Assembly (NCBI GenBank): GCA_009869945.1
Contig: WIXG01000226.1
Span: 62,001-126,000 of the forward strand
Source: Mesaphorura yosii
Lineage: Eukaryota > Arthropoda > Collembola > Poduromorpha > Tullbergiidae
Length of the DNA stretch: 64,000 nt
Direction: 5' to 3'
The notes under the pieces are model-generated. The model saw nothing but the letters and a program-made list of their open reading frames with translations, searched no databases and was not told the origin of the DNA. A program made the translations under genes and the position numbers. Below are positions 49,001 through 61,900 of the stretch, one piece after another (within the stretch, counting starts at the first letter, position 1; the number at the start of each line of letters is the position of its first letter).

Positions 49001-52000
49001 TCTCCAGACTGAACGCTCTTAAATTATTGTTACGACCACGATTGCTAATTACGTGCACGCAAAACTGTGGCTTCACATGAAACAGCAATAACGTAAACTT
49101 GATTTTAATGACATTGCAGAATTGAATTCTCCGAGTTAACCTTGCCCGCACTCCTTTCCTGCGTTTAAGATTTAAGAAAGTTGGAATTTGTTGGTGAATG
49201 CCAATTGTAATTATTATTTCCATTACACATGCAACCGCTGACCACGCGAATCGGTGCATATGAAATGCCAGCTTTCGGGTTCGGGTACAGCCTGAATAGC
49301 AAGGGTATCATGTTACAGCTACAATTTTGCAGTCAAAATGCAGCCGACCATCAACGAACACAGAAAATGGAAAACGCAAAAAGTGTGACAAAATGACACT
49401 TATTGACAACATTTTTTCCATTCCAAATCCTCAGGGTTTTGTAGCAGTCAAAAGTTGAAGTGAATTTCTTCTGTTTCAGGATTCTTCTTCAATCCGTCCC
49501 TGAAGTGCCAATTTTGTTCGAAATATTCAGATTTCTTATGGCGTCCAATTTTATTGCATTCAAGTTCATACTTTTTTACAAATACCATAAAATGCTGGGA
49601 TCGAATGTAACTTGAGATGCATTTGCTAGTAAATCCGTCCATAAAATTTACAAGTCGTAAATTCAAAGTACCGCACCGACTCAACTGTTTAAGGAAGTGA
49701 AGCTGGTTACGAGATTATTTCATAACGAAGCGGCAGCCGACGTTCTTTGCATTTCTTTCTCAAACAGCTCGAGCGCACGAACGAAAGCAGCAGCGGATGC
49801 TGAAGCTGCCATTACGAATGACATTGCCAAACTTTTCCAGTTCTATCTATCTCTACTTCTATCTGCTGCATTTACAATAATATAATGCCAAAGTTTTGCC
49901 AGCGTCCATACACTGGCGCGCAAGGAGTTCGGGTTATCTTGTGATACAAATAATACAATTTTTGACACATGCACCAAATCAAGTCGAGCCTCAGCAAACT
50001 TTTACTGCAAATAGTGCTCACCAATGAAGATATAATTTGAAATACAACCATGCGAGCATAAAAGCTTGTGTAGATTGTGGAAGACGGCGAGCAAAAATCA
50101 AAATTGGATTGCAATCATAAATTATATCTCCCATTGCTGCGTTGCACTTTCTTCAAGAGATTGGAAAGTTGCACTGCATTGCATTGCATTTGGAATTCTT
50201 GCGGTCTTGGTCTCACGCTCCCGCGCGCTTTTCTTTCATCGGCACTTCTATTACGTTCAAACAAGAGATCTTCCGTTCCTTTCTTCCACAACTTGGCACG
50301 CTTTCGCCAGGCAATAGCTAAAGAGACTTTAAATTTTTATTTTACTTTCTCCTCAGCCTAAGCGTCAAAATGAAAACCGTGAAAGAGAAGCATGGCGACG
50401 AAGACGAGGCAACGGGACTGGCGAGCCCGAGCCCTCATCACCCATTCTATTTGTCTTTGGTTGAATGGGTATCGTCATTCCAGCCATTTTACATTTTATA
50501 TTAATTTTCGTCTTCGCACTTTCTTCGAGCTCGCTCCTCCGGCGCTTGTTTGGTTTCCTCAATACATTTCACTACATTATTGTTATTGCAAATCGCACTC
50601 TATTTTGCTCTACTGCTGAGTTCCAGCATTGGTATAGTTCTGGTCTTTCTTCTAAATGACTAGACAGACCCAGGCGCTTAAAAATGCTCCACATTCTCCG
50701 TAATGGTTTTCTTCGTGGAGACACCTCCCTTTCGTTTTGAGTTACAATTTAATTAAAGAAGTAATATCTTCCGTGCTTCGTGCTTTGCGAGGTTCGTGCC
50801 AACGCACTTTCTTTGGTGCTTTGTTTGCAACCCACTCTGCGAAATTGCTACTTTCTCCTGCTCCCGACCAGATGCAGGAGTGGAGCAGGAGTAGCGAGCA
50901 GGTAATAATAGAGGTAATAATATTTAAGACAACGAGCAGCGTCTACGCCAGGCCCCAGTCCAACCAATTCACTTTAATCCCCAATCTAGCACTTCATTAT
51001 TCCCCGTTTGATGTTTTCTGCAATAGTTCCAGTCTACAGACTACAGACTGCGCCGTGCCAGTCGTTTAGACAAAATTGTTATAATGAAGTACCTAGCGTG
51101 GTACGGCAAGCGAAGCGAAATTCCAAGCAATTTAGAAGGAGAGTGTGCGAAATAATGCGGGTCATTGCAAAAATGTAGAGTTATGACTTGTCTCAATACA
51201 CTGAACAGCATGAGAGCGGCATCACGAGTGCTGCAACTCGACGCAACGTCGGTTCCTGTGCCCTGTCAGTCTTTTGAAAGATGATAATTACCACAATGAT
51301 GCTATTATGACAGTAATGACTCAAAGTAAATAGCTTTCCGGCTCTAAGGATTATTTAGCACATCATATGACATAATTAATGGTGAAGCGGTTCTATTCAA
51401 CCCGCTTCAATGTGAATTGTACGCGTTGAGTGAACCGATACGGTTTCGCTGTTCCGAAGAAAATTCAAATTGTAGTGAACCTATTTGTGTGACCTGTGTG
51501 GTCTCTCCGTCCACGTCCCTACTCGCGCAAAAGTTATCCAACCCAACTTCTGGATACTCGCTGTAAAGTGCTGCATTATCACCCGTAATAAGCTCAGGCG
51601 TTACCCTCGAAATGAGTAAGTACAATCGAATCCCAAGTTAGCTTAGCACGAGCCGAAATTTCCCCACTTTTATTTTGCCACTTGACTTTCTTCATTTACA
51701 AAACACACCGGGGAATACGGCCGGGAGCAAGAGAGATAAGAATAGGGGAGTTAAGAAGCAGAGAGCTCGAGGAAGAAAAATACGAGTCAGAAAAGAAGTC
51801 TTATTAGATTAATTTTACTCCAATGACTTTCTATATTATTTCGCTCCTTGGTATTGTTCAGGTTCAGATGCCAGTGCAGTGACTTTAATAACATTCCTCA
51901 TCCCATCCACTGCAAATGGTAATAATGTTCATAACGAATCCCACTACCACTGCCATACTGAGTAAATAAATCTGCTTGGGGTTTCTAGAAGTGAGCGTGA

Positions 52001-52187
52001 GATGAAGTTTTTCTTGAGGTAGAAATAACTTGCACCTCAAACACGTAGGCACAGTTCCAGAAACAGAAACCCCACTCTGTTTCGAGTAGTCTTTGGTCTT
52101 TGCGAGCGACTCTAATTTGGTTGAGGTCATGAAATGAGACAGCTAATATTCTAATGCCCACCATGAATTATTCATCCAGCATGAATA
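40017..52187. other. Long region without a supportable gene, upstream of the Ig gene
   Basis: Twelve kilobases of AT-rich sequence with scattered short frames on both strands and no recognisable exon. If the Ig gene begins with a separate signal-peptide exon, that exon and a large intron would lie here. A GACTT run occurs near 43030. Confidence 0.4.
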
Positions 52188-52904
52188 ATGGAATTTCACT
52201 TTCTCCTTTTGTTCTTTTGGCTTTCAGGTCACATTGTGCTGTGTTCACATTCTCAGCGGCATCACCGTGGTCATTCATCAATTCCGATTCTGTCAGCCTC
52301 ATTAGGAAACGGCGGAGATGGTTCCATCGTGAGCAGTAACAGCGGCAGTGATGAAACAGTCGCAGCTGGTGAAAGTGATGTTTTAAATGATGGCGACGAT
52401 CCTGATGCGGCAAGTGGTCCGATGGACGATGATGCCAGTGCGTTGCTTGGCAAAGACTTGGACAGCATCAAGTCGCTCATCAAAGGGAAGAAAATTATCC
52501 TGAACACTTTCCTCAAGGGCCCATCGATTTCTCCGTTGATTCCACAGTTGAAAATTAAACCTGGCCATGAACTAAAGTTGAAATGTGATCTGAATAATAC
52601 ATATGGAGGTCGTATTATGTGGCTGCTCAATGGGCAGGCAATACGCACAGACAACGGTCGCTATTCCATTCAAGGGCCGTCGGCAAATCGTGCTATCGAA
52701 GGTCGACTTACAATCAATAATATTCTACCAGAAGATACAGGTTCGCTTGTTCCTTTTATATTTTATCTACATATCCTTTATAGTGTACATTTCTTTTTAT
52801 ACTTTATCTAATGATTGTATTATTTCCAGGGATATGGCAGTGCCACGAAACCAAGTTCGACGGGAAGGAGCATCTTTCCAAACCCATCTGGGTTGTTGTC
52901 TTAG
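52188..52904 (+). CDS. Ig gene exons 1-2: N-terminus, acidic linker and Ig domain 1
   Basis: The frame from the ATG at 52188 reads like a signal peptide (MEFHFLLLFFWLSGHIVLCS), but the same bases form a pyrimidine tract and acceptor (TTTTGGCTTTCAG) ending at 52227 with phase 1. Next come a His-containing stretch, an acidic segment (GDDPDAASGPMDDDASALLG) and Ig domain 1: LKLKCDL, GRIMWLLNG, and DTGIWQC across the 89-bp intron. Confidence 0.82.
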
Positions 52905-55900
52905 GTAAGATCTTGTCACTGACATCGAGTGCTAGGATCTTCTTACAGCGAAGTTTCAAGTAGCATGGAAGGAATGTTGCTGAAGTGCAAAAGTTTAATT
53001 TAGAAGTTCCGAAACTATTTAAATAAACTTTGTACGTATACACGGGAATTACAGGAGATGATCACTGACAAAATAGCAGGTTTAGTTTGAAGTCTCGGTG
53101 TAATTCGAGTGTAGGGATAAAAATAGAGCAAAGGTGGCTTACTTCTAGCATCTTACCTGAGTCGTATCAGAGCAACCCTCCACCTTTTAGATTTTCACAC
53201 TAATTACATGAACGAGCTCTTGCGACAGAAACGGTCAGCCTAAACTGAACCACCTTCGTGTGGGAGACGCTGAGAATTGAAATGCAAATATCTCGTCATG
53301 CTCATTACTTGCTCAAATTCTCAAAGCGCGTTCGGAAATAAAATAAAAGAAGTATTGAAATATAAATCTATCGAATTTGCATTTACAATCACCGAAACCC
53401 CAGCTCAGTGCTTCAGGAGATAGGAAGACAGTACCGCAAAAGGAACAGAAAGTACAACGCAAGTTTCTGTTTGATGTTTGAACAGAAATTTTACAAAATA
53501 AAACTAACAATTTTAAAAACCTTTTTCACTTTCCGAAGCAAACTCAATTGCATTACCGTTCCAATTCCTTTTCGCACTGCTCCAGCGTGTATTTACTTTC
53601 CTTCCTCAATTTAAGTTTCTCATCTCATACAAAATGTTTTCTCTTTTATTTCCATTTCTTGCAGCATCACCTCGAGCCATTCATTTGGAGTTCGATGGTC
53701 TTCGTCTCCCACCATCCTCACCTCCCTCGACACGGGTTACGTACCGAGAGAAGGATAACATTTCTGTGCAGTGTGTTGTTGAAGGTGGCAACCCACCACC
53801 ACGCATTCATTGGTTTTATGGTTCAGTGAACATTACAAACAGTTCTAGTGTAAGTACGGATTATCTGGACGAAGAAAAAGTGTACCTAACTCGAAGTTCT
53901 CTCCACCTGCCCAATATATCAAGAAGTGATCTGAATAAAAGTGTTGTTTGTATTGCTGAACATGAACTCATCTCAGCACCACCGCTGCCACTTCAGTTTC
54001 AAGAAGAATCTCCGCTCATATTTGGTCCAGAGTCGCTGTATCTGCGTGCAGCAGCGTATTTCAACATTGAATGTAAGTGCCGACGAAGAATATATCATCA
54101 TAATATGCTAATTCGTATTACTCGTCCATGGTCCCGAAAAATATGATGATCTCGCTGCTCGCTAAGCACGATGCAATGTGAAGATAGCCTTAAAATCCTG
54201 ATTTATTCGGCGTTCCCGATGTAACTTGCCGACACAGACATTAAGCAAGATTCAGAACAGCCATAAGCCATCCGTGAGCCTGATCCCATGTAAAATACAG
54301 TGCATGTCCCTTGCAGAACTCATTTCTCTGTGATAAACGACAAGTCATCCATTTCGTAAACTGGGTCTTGCCATTCCTTTCATTCTGGTTCACGAGTCTC
54401 TCAAATGATAATTAGTATGCAATTATCACTCTCATCGTTTTCTCCACGGCAGGCTATCCCAAGGCTTCTCTCCGAATATTAATTCGAAAAGTTTTCCAGA
54501 GCCAAAAGTTATTAAACACACATGCGGGAGTCGTGACTCGAATTCAAGCCAGCGACTGTGCCAAGTGTTAATAAATGCAAAAGATTTCACTCAAAACGCA
54601 TCTGCTGTATTCAACAGCATGTGCCAAACTGCCAACATATGCTGCGATTGTAAATGGCGATGGCAAGTAGGACAAAAACAACAGCATGGAAAAGGCTGTC
54701 ACGTAATTTAGCGTCATCACCACTTCGAATGTGTACGTATTTTTATTAACTTTACCACTACACTTTTTCTCTCCTCTTTAATGTACGAAGCTTGTCACTG
54801 TAACCGTAAATCAGAAATCTTTTGTTTCAAACTGGAAAAGAGTCAAGTCGGACCAAATCGGATTTTTGGCTGAGGAAGGAAATCAAATTTTGAGTGCCCC
54901 TTTTAAATGCATGGTGGTGAGAGCCTTGCATTTCGTGATTCGGTTTGTGTTAAATCGTTTGACACATGCAAGTCAGGTACGCAGCACGAAATGATTGAAA
55001 GTCACACGCGTGCATTTTTAGCGCAATGCACTTTCTCTTTCTTCCCTTCTCGAGAAATGCAATTTAGTTCGGTCATATAATGGTAATGCTACGCGTGCAT
55101 CGCGTCACATAAAACTGCGCACTGCACACGTTGAATAGTTGAACCTCATCTCGTTTGACTCTGAAATGCGACGAATGGAGGGGTTGGTTCGTTTAGTCTG
55201 CAAGTATTTGAGTGGATGATTTGAGTGCAAAGAATTTCAAGACTCAAGAGTAAAAGACAAACATAAACTTTCCTTTTATGTCTTCTCCAGAAGATTTCGT
55301 GCGACGAACTACAAGAGACCGTAGTTGAGAGGGTCCAAAATTCAAGCTTACAAAGGCGCCGCACGGCGACGGTGAAAGTCCAATGCTTAAATGTTCACCG
55401 TTCGCAGTTTGCAGGGCGAAATTTTGAATGAAACTCGGTTTGACGCTGTTAAAGCTTAAAGAGACCTGAAGTGGCTATAGATCAGACAATATCATTTTGA
55501 TATGCGAGACAGAAAAATACAATTGAGCGGAGGAAGAGGGGAGGATTCGAAAGACGAACGGACGGATTTGAGGACGACACGAGCATTGAGCAAAGAGCAA
55601 AGCAAAGCCTGCAAAAGTGAAAGGTACAAGAAAATGGCATGCTACGTGTGCTGCATAATTCATGGGGTGCGTAACGTGTGAAGTAATGATGTTGTTTCTT
55701 CTCACGCCACGACTGAATAATTCGCGAGAGCAGAAGGAGCAGACAGGCTTCGAATTGAGATGTGATGATTTCGATTTCTCAAAGCGAGAAAGGTGAAGAG
55801 GAAAGCAAAGATTGCAGATTACAGACAGCCAAATATTTCTTCCGCGCACTTTCTCGTGTACATTTAAAGATTACAGTTCGTCCGAGCATTTTTATGTGTT

Positions 55901-58900
55901 GATATTATTCTTGTTTCGTTTCGTGTCTTATCTGCTCAGGCATTCTTAAACCGTGCCTGAGCGAGGCCGCACCTTTTTCACGGGTGAAGTAGGTTAATGC
56001 CCGCCCGTGTTTGACTCCATATAATCTGTATTCTCTTCAAATACCACACAACAAGAATCACACCGGCATAAGTATGTAAAACTGCTCGCAGTTATGCATT
56101 CTCGAGGCTGGTAGTACTAATGCTAATGCTAAGAAGATGATGGCATGTGTAAGAAGCAAAACCCGAGAATGGTAGAACCGAACTGCATACTTCAACGCTC
56201 AATTCTCGATACATCTTCATAACATTATTTATGTGCTTTTAAAATTCTCTGATCTGATCTATTCTCGATCTCGCATTCGCACTACAAACTTGCCTTTCAG
56301 AAAGCTGTAACGCCGACTTGGCTCGTAGCTCTCAAAGTATTACACGCTTTCTCACCCAGCTTTAATGCAACATAAAGTTTTTGGATTGGTGAAAGTGGTG
56401 AAAGTCTGCACAGAAAAATGCATGTATTAAAATGAAATCCTGAAACCAGCACAACGCTTTCGGGTGTATTGAATCATGTTATTCTGCGATATAAGCTCTC
56501 AATCAAATCCGGTTCGGTATTTCTTTTTGAGACTTTTCTGAAAGGCACGGAATCCAGAGAAGCTTACGGTATTCAGATCACCTAATTTACATATGTAAGC
56601 TGCACTGTACTTCTCATACTTCATATCCAATGTAGAAAGAATTAAGGTCCGGTGAGTTAGAGCTTAGCAAGTCCGCTTTGAACACTCCGAACGCGAGACC
56701 GATGTTATGTTGGGCTATATCCTTAGCCTTCAATTTCCTACAGACGGATCCAAGAAGGAAGACGTCGAAGCAGAATAGTACTACGACTCAATCGCGTAGC
56801 TGGAAGATTTTCCATTTCTTGCTTCCAGTATTGGAAAAGTTGTGTAGTTGTACTTGGATATCCTCATTTGTTAAGCTACGTGCGGAAAAAAGTTAACCAT
56901 TGAGTTTTTTAAGAAAAGGAAGAGAATATTGGCAAGTCGGCAGAAAAAAGAGCTCCGCACGCAACAAGCAGCACAAGTACAAAAGAAATATGTGGAGATT
57001 TCCGCTTCCAGTTTCGGATCCTCCATTCACGAAATTATTGAATGCGGCGGAAGAAAGGCGAGTAGAAAAATGAAGACGAGAAGGAATTATTCGGTTCAAT
57101 ACTTTTTCTAGTTGAGAAGATAATACAAGTGTAGAATGTACGTAGAAGGCAGATGCAGATCGACACTTGCTCTTTGGATCTTTACTTTATCCATTGCGTG
57201 ACCGTCTTCGGAGTTTCTCAGACTCGCCTCCAATTAATCGTCTTCGTAGTTCGCAGTAAATTGACTCACCACAAAATACACCCACCAGACAGGAGCTTGG
57301 AACTAAATCAGTGCTTTAAATTCCACGAGATGAAAGTTGGATCAAATTGATGCGGCATCAAGGAATCCAGCAATGCATCTCTTGAGAGTTAGCACCATTT
57401 CTTCCTTTGAATAACTTTCTTTCCCCGTACCGTGGCGGTGGCCATGATCATACATTTGGCAGGGGAAAGTGCATTATGTATTTTGATACTTGCTGAGCTA
57501 CAATATGTAAAACAGCACCACAGAAGCCATGCCTGCCTTGTACACAATGCAATGTGAGCATACAGCATCTGTGTTCAATGATCCGTGCTTACATAAAAAT
57601 GTCGCAGTTCAACCAGGAAATGTATAACTTTAACGTGGCTGGTGCACGTTACTTATAATGCAGGCCCATAATAATAATGCTCTTACACCGTCCCTTCTAA
57701 AGCGGAATTCGGAGTTCGTACGTGCGTGAGCAGCTTCATACTTTTGTATTACGTTTATTACTTCATTGTTATAATGCCAGGCAAAAGTAAAACTTTCGCT
57801 GCACGTTATAGTCTTATGGACATTGTGCCCATTTATGACTTAACCCCGTATAAACCAGCTATAACAAGGCAAGGCAAGGCAATCCACATGGCACACATTT
57901 CTTGGCGAAAGCAAAAGCAAAGGTTGATGGCCAACGCTTGAATAATGCATGAGGACCGTCGGCCGCGACAAGCGTCTGCGACGTGACTTGACCCAGATTT
58001 AGTTGGACATAATCTCACTCTCTATCTCATTTGTTTCTCCTAGATCCCCCATCTTTCATCATTAGCAGAATTCCAGGGTTTGGGTACCCGATTCGTGAAG
58101 GAATTGCGATGGCATTAAAATGTGACATCGACGCAAATCCCTGGAGCCGTCCAATCTGGATGAAAGGTAAGTCGTCTACCTACCGCTAATTACATGCTGC
58201 AGCTTTGAAGAAGCTCGGTTCCGGAATTTGAGCATGCATGGAGATCTCAAAGAGAATTCTCGTCAACTCTTCCAAGATTGCAAATCCTTTGACTTTATCC
58301 CACTCGAACCAAATTACAGATAAAACGTGAAATCTTCAATCATTCTTATAGCCCATCGGCTATTGCTATTTGGAGACACTGAGCGGTATTTTGGCAAACA
58401 CGCGAGACATTTAAGAACGATCAAACCTCAAAGCCAGAATAAGCCAGCCCAACCATAAGCCGTAATACGAATCCGCAAGGACAATTTTCGTCTTTACATC
58501 TCTCTCGAAATGGTTTACCACAAAGCACAAAGGAAATTCCAACTCCAGCTTTGAATCTCTTTTATTTCCGCATTTACTTTCTTGTGGCTTGTGGAAGGCA
58601 TGCTGGAATTGGATATAACGAAATCTAAAAGAGAAGATTGCTTCAAAGAGTTGATATCATCTGAATGGTAAATTGCTGCCTAAATTGATGGCTAAACCTT
58701 TGTATCCATCGACGAAAGATACATATCATTCCATGTTAAATTCGACAGCACTGGACCCATCGATGACTAACCTTCGGTCTGCTCTTACCATTTGTGAGGA
58801 CAAACTTGCCACTTTACCGTGAAATTAAAGACAAATGCCTGCCATAATTCAAAACAGGCAGCACTGTACACCGGTCATCTTGCTCGAATTTTCTTCAGTT

Positions 58901-61900
58901 TAGCGTTTAGTTTAGTTTAGTTTAGTTCAGTTCACTTCTGTTGGTCTTGAATTGAAAGAGGTTTTCTTCCGTCTTCAACCGATTACATGAGAACTAAGCC
59001 CTAAAATTGAGAAAAGTTTGGCCCTTTTTGGCGATAAGAAGGCTGTGAAAGAGAACCTGCAATCACTCTTCTAGCACAGTAAATACAAAACTTGCTCATG
59101 AAAGAAAAAATCCATTTGATTCGTTCCCATTTTAAACTCACCTTGTTCTACTGTCCTGAAAAAATATTTTCATTTGCTGGCTGACTTGGTTGGCTTGGCG
59201 AGCCTTTGCCTTAAAGTTCTGAATGAAAGTAGCGAAAACCACTTTCCTCCGAGAAATGCTGCCAAGTCACATAACTTTTCGCTTTCCCTTCCATTTTAAA
59301 GACTCAACGTCTTCTTTACAAAAATAAAGATCTTTTATGTAACCATCTTCTTTTCGTGATATCGTACAACAGGTAGAAGAGGCACTTTTACTGATTTCAC
59401 GTCACGCACGGTCACGCAAGACAGGACGACAGGTTGCATGCTATGTTCATGGTAGCTTGTCTCGCGAGTCGAAACGAATCCGCAAGGTGAAAGTGCATTC
59501 TTCAGCTAAACATTATCTCCTCTTCCTGCCGGCTCCCTCTCAAGTGTCACGTATTTCACTCGCACGGTTTCCTTTCTTTTTCTTCGACAGCTCGCACGAA
59601 ATTACATTGCATTATTGCGTACCGGCACACAATCGCAGTGCAATGAAGACTGGAATGAGGAATTCGCTTTCACCATGCAACGATGCGCTCGCCATCGCCA
59701 TGCAACCAGCAACCTGCTTCCCCTCTTCTCGAATTTTGAGAAAGTGCATGCATTATTACGATTCCCATCAAGCCTGGTGATAGTGCATCTTGTTTTCTGG
59801 TATCACTGCACCGCTTCAACTTACGAGAAAAATCGAAATCTATGCACGAATAGATTGAACGCATGAATTTATGAAGAAAATATTTACAAGCTGCACTTTT
59901 CTTTTCTCCTGCTGCATGCTCTGCCGCTACCATCTTATTATCATTTCAGTTTCGCTTATTTTCTCATTCCAATTTCATTCTTTATTGTTTCCACTTTGTT
60001 TCAAAATATATTCGACAGGATAATAATGCGAGGACATACTTGGCATGGCGGAGCGAAGTACTTTCCTTTTAATATCCAACATCCTCGTGCAGTTCGGCTC
60101 AACTCAACCCTTCCCGTGCCATTTCCATTTATGTCTTTTGCCTGTGCCGCACGCATCTCATCTCATCGCATCTTCCGCTGTGTTGCTCTCCCTTCCACGC
60201 TCCGTACTTTTAATACCCGATTTTATCTACCTCACTTTGTCTTCGTGTGAAGCGACGCTGCCGCTGCCTGACTTTAAGACAAAGAAGTCATTTGCATGCA
60301 TCCATTCACTTCTCATTGTTCTCATTCAGGCTTCCTGTAATTCAATAATTACGGCGTACACTTCAAAAATACGGCATGTTTATCTCACATTCGAGACAGG
60401 CGCCGGTGCCGAATTCTGCAGGCGTGCGACGTACAAGGAGTAAGATACGAAGTAGCAACGGCAATGATGCCGAAAGCTAAAAGCGTAAATGGAATGAAAA
60501 AAGAGAAAGGGGAAGTTTGCTATTCAGATTCATGCGTAAGCGTAGAGTCAAGCGAAGGAAGATTCTTATTACTTTTCCGACTCTAGCCTCTGAACTGAAC
60601 TGAATCTCTGCGATAATGAAGTAAAAGTGCCGGCACTTGCACCGACCTCCGGATTTCGAATTTCACTTTCACACTGCAAGACTTCGACTCCACGTGCTGG
60701 CAGTTCTGATGCACCGGACTTTCACAGCGTAACGAAATGTGCCCATACTGAATGCATCAAACGAGTCTCGTCTCATCATTGACTTCGCTTTCATCTTCCA
60801 TCAATTCAGAAAGAAATCAAAGCACCATACCCCGCGCCGCGTCCCCTTCTCGTTGCTGCCGGTATTTACATTTCTCAGGCCAGGAGTTCATTGTTTTTAT
60901 TACGCCTTTATTTACATTGATGTAATGAAATAACACAGCTCCCTTCAGTGCAGTGACGCTACAGTTCATTAATTACGCTAATATCGAGGGATAACTACAT
61001 TCTCAATTGAAGGCAGAGTAGAATTCTCCATTAACCTTGATTTAACTCTTTCAGATGGAGGAGAGCCACTGCCAACCGTATCCACTCAAGATGGCTTCCT
61101 GAATTTCAGGTAAGTAAGATTAATGCAGTTAAAATGAACGTTTTTTTATTGATAGGAATCACACGTTTAACAGTTTTATCATTAGTAACAAGGAATAGTT
61201 TACTGAAAGAAATTGACATTTTTTATGACGAACGAAACTATGAAATGAATCTGAGTATTGCGGCATTTTAAACTTATTTGCACGTAGTTTTAAAGAAATT
61301 GTGTAATTTTAGTTGGGCTTTCGGTGCTGACTTGTCCTCATGTTGAACCGGAGCAGGTGTTGTTTTGAACTCAGGGAGAGGTACTGGTGTCCGGGTGAGA
61401 TGAAGGATAAAATAGTAATCCTCCTTTGTTGTGGGTCTGATCACACCCGAGAATGCAGAAAAGTGGAAGGTTTCTTTTGGCCGCCCACCTTACAACTGCA
61501 AAATCTTCGCTTGTCATTTCGTGTTTTCGAGCGAACGGTTCTTCAATTTTTTCATTTATCATGAAGAAGGATACGAGGTCTTCTGATGAGTTGAATGTTG
61601 ACAAATAACTCAAATACACTTGGTACCAGCATTCTGTCACCACTTGCTTAGAGATTCTCGTCAGGATTGTGCCGCTGGACATGGTTGTACATATAGCCTC
61701 TTGAGTTGGTTGTTATGGTGCACCTAACTCCATCAACTACGACTAGGCACTCGTACAAATTAGTGGCTGCATTCCACTTGTAGCGCTGACTAATTGTACT
61801 GTCTGAAACGAATGAATGATGAATAAGTATATTAATAACTGAAATATAAAATTAAAAGTAAGACTTACTAGGTAGAGGCATGCTTAGTAGTCACGAACTT

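Noticed and set aside
53634-53664. Upstream extension of Ig exon 3 reading MFSLLFPFLA as a signal peptide
   Set aside because: This is the pyrimidine tract of the acceptor ending at 53664; the join from 52904 is in frame and continues the Ig protein.
58899-58930. TTTAG repeat considered as interstitial telomere sequence
   Set aside because: The arthropod telomere unit is TTAGG; this is a different pentamer and only about five units long.
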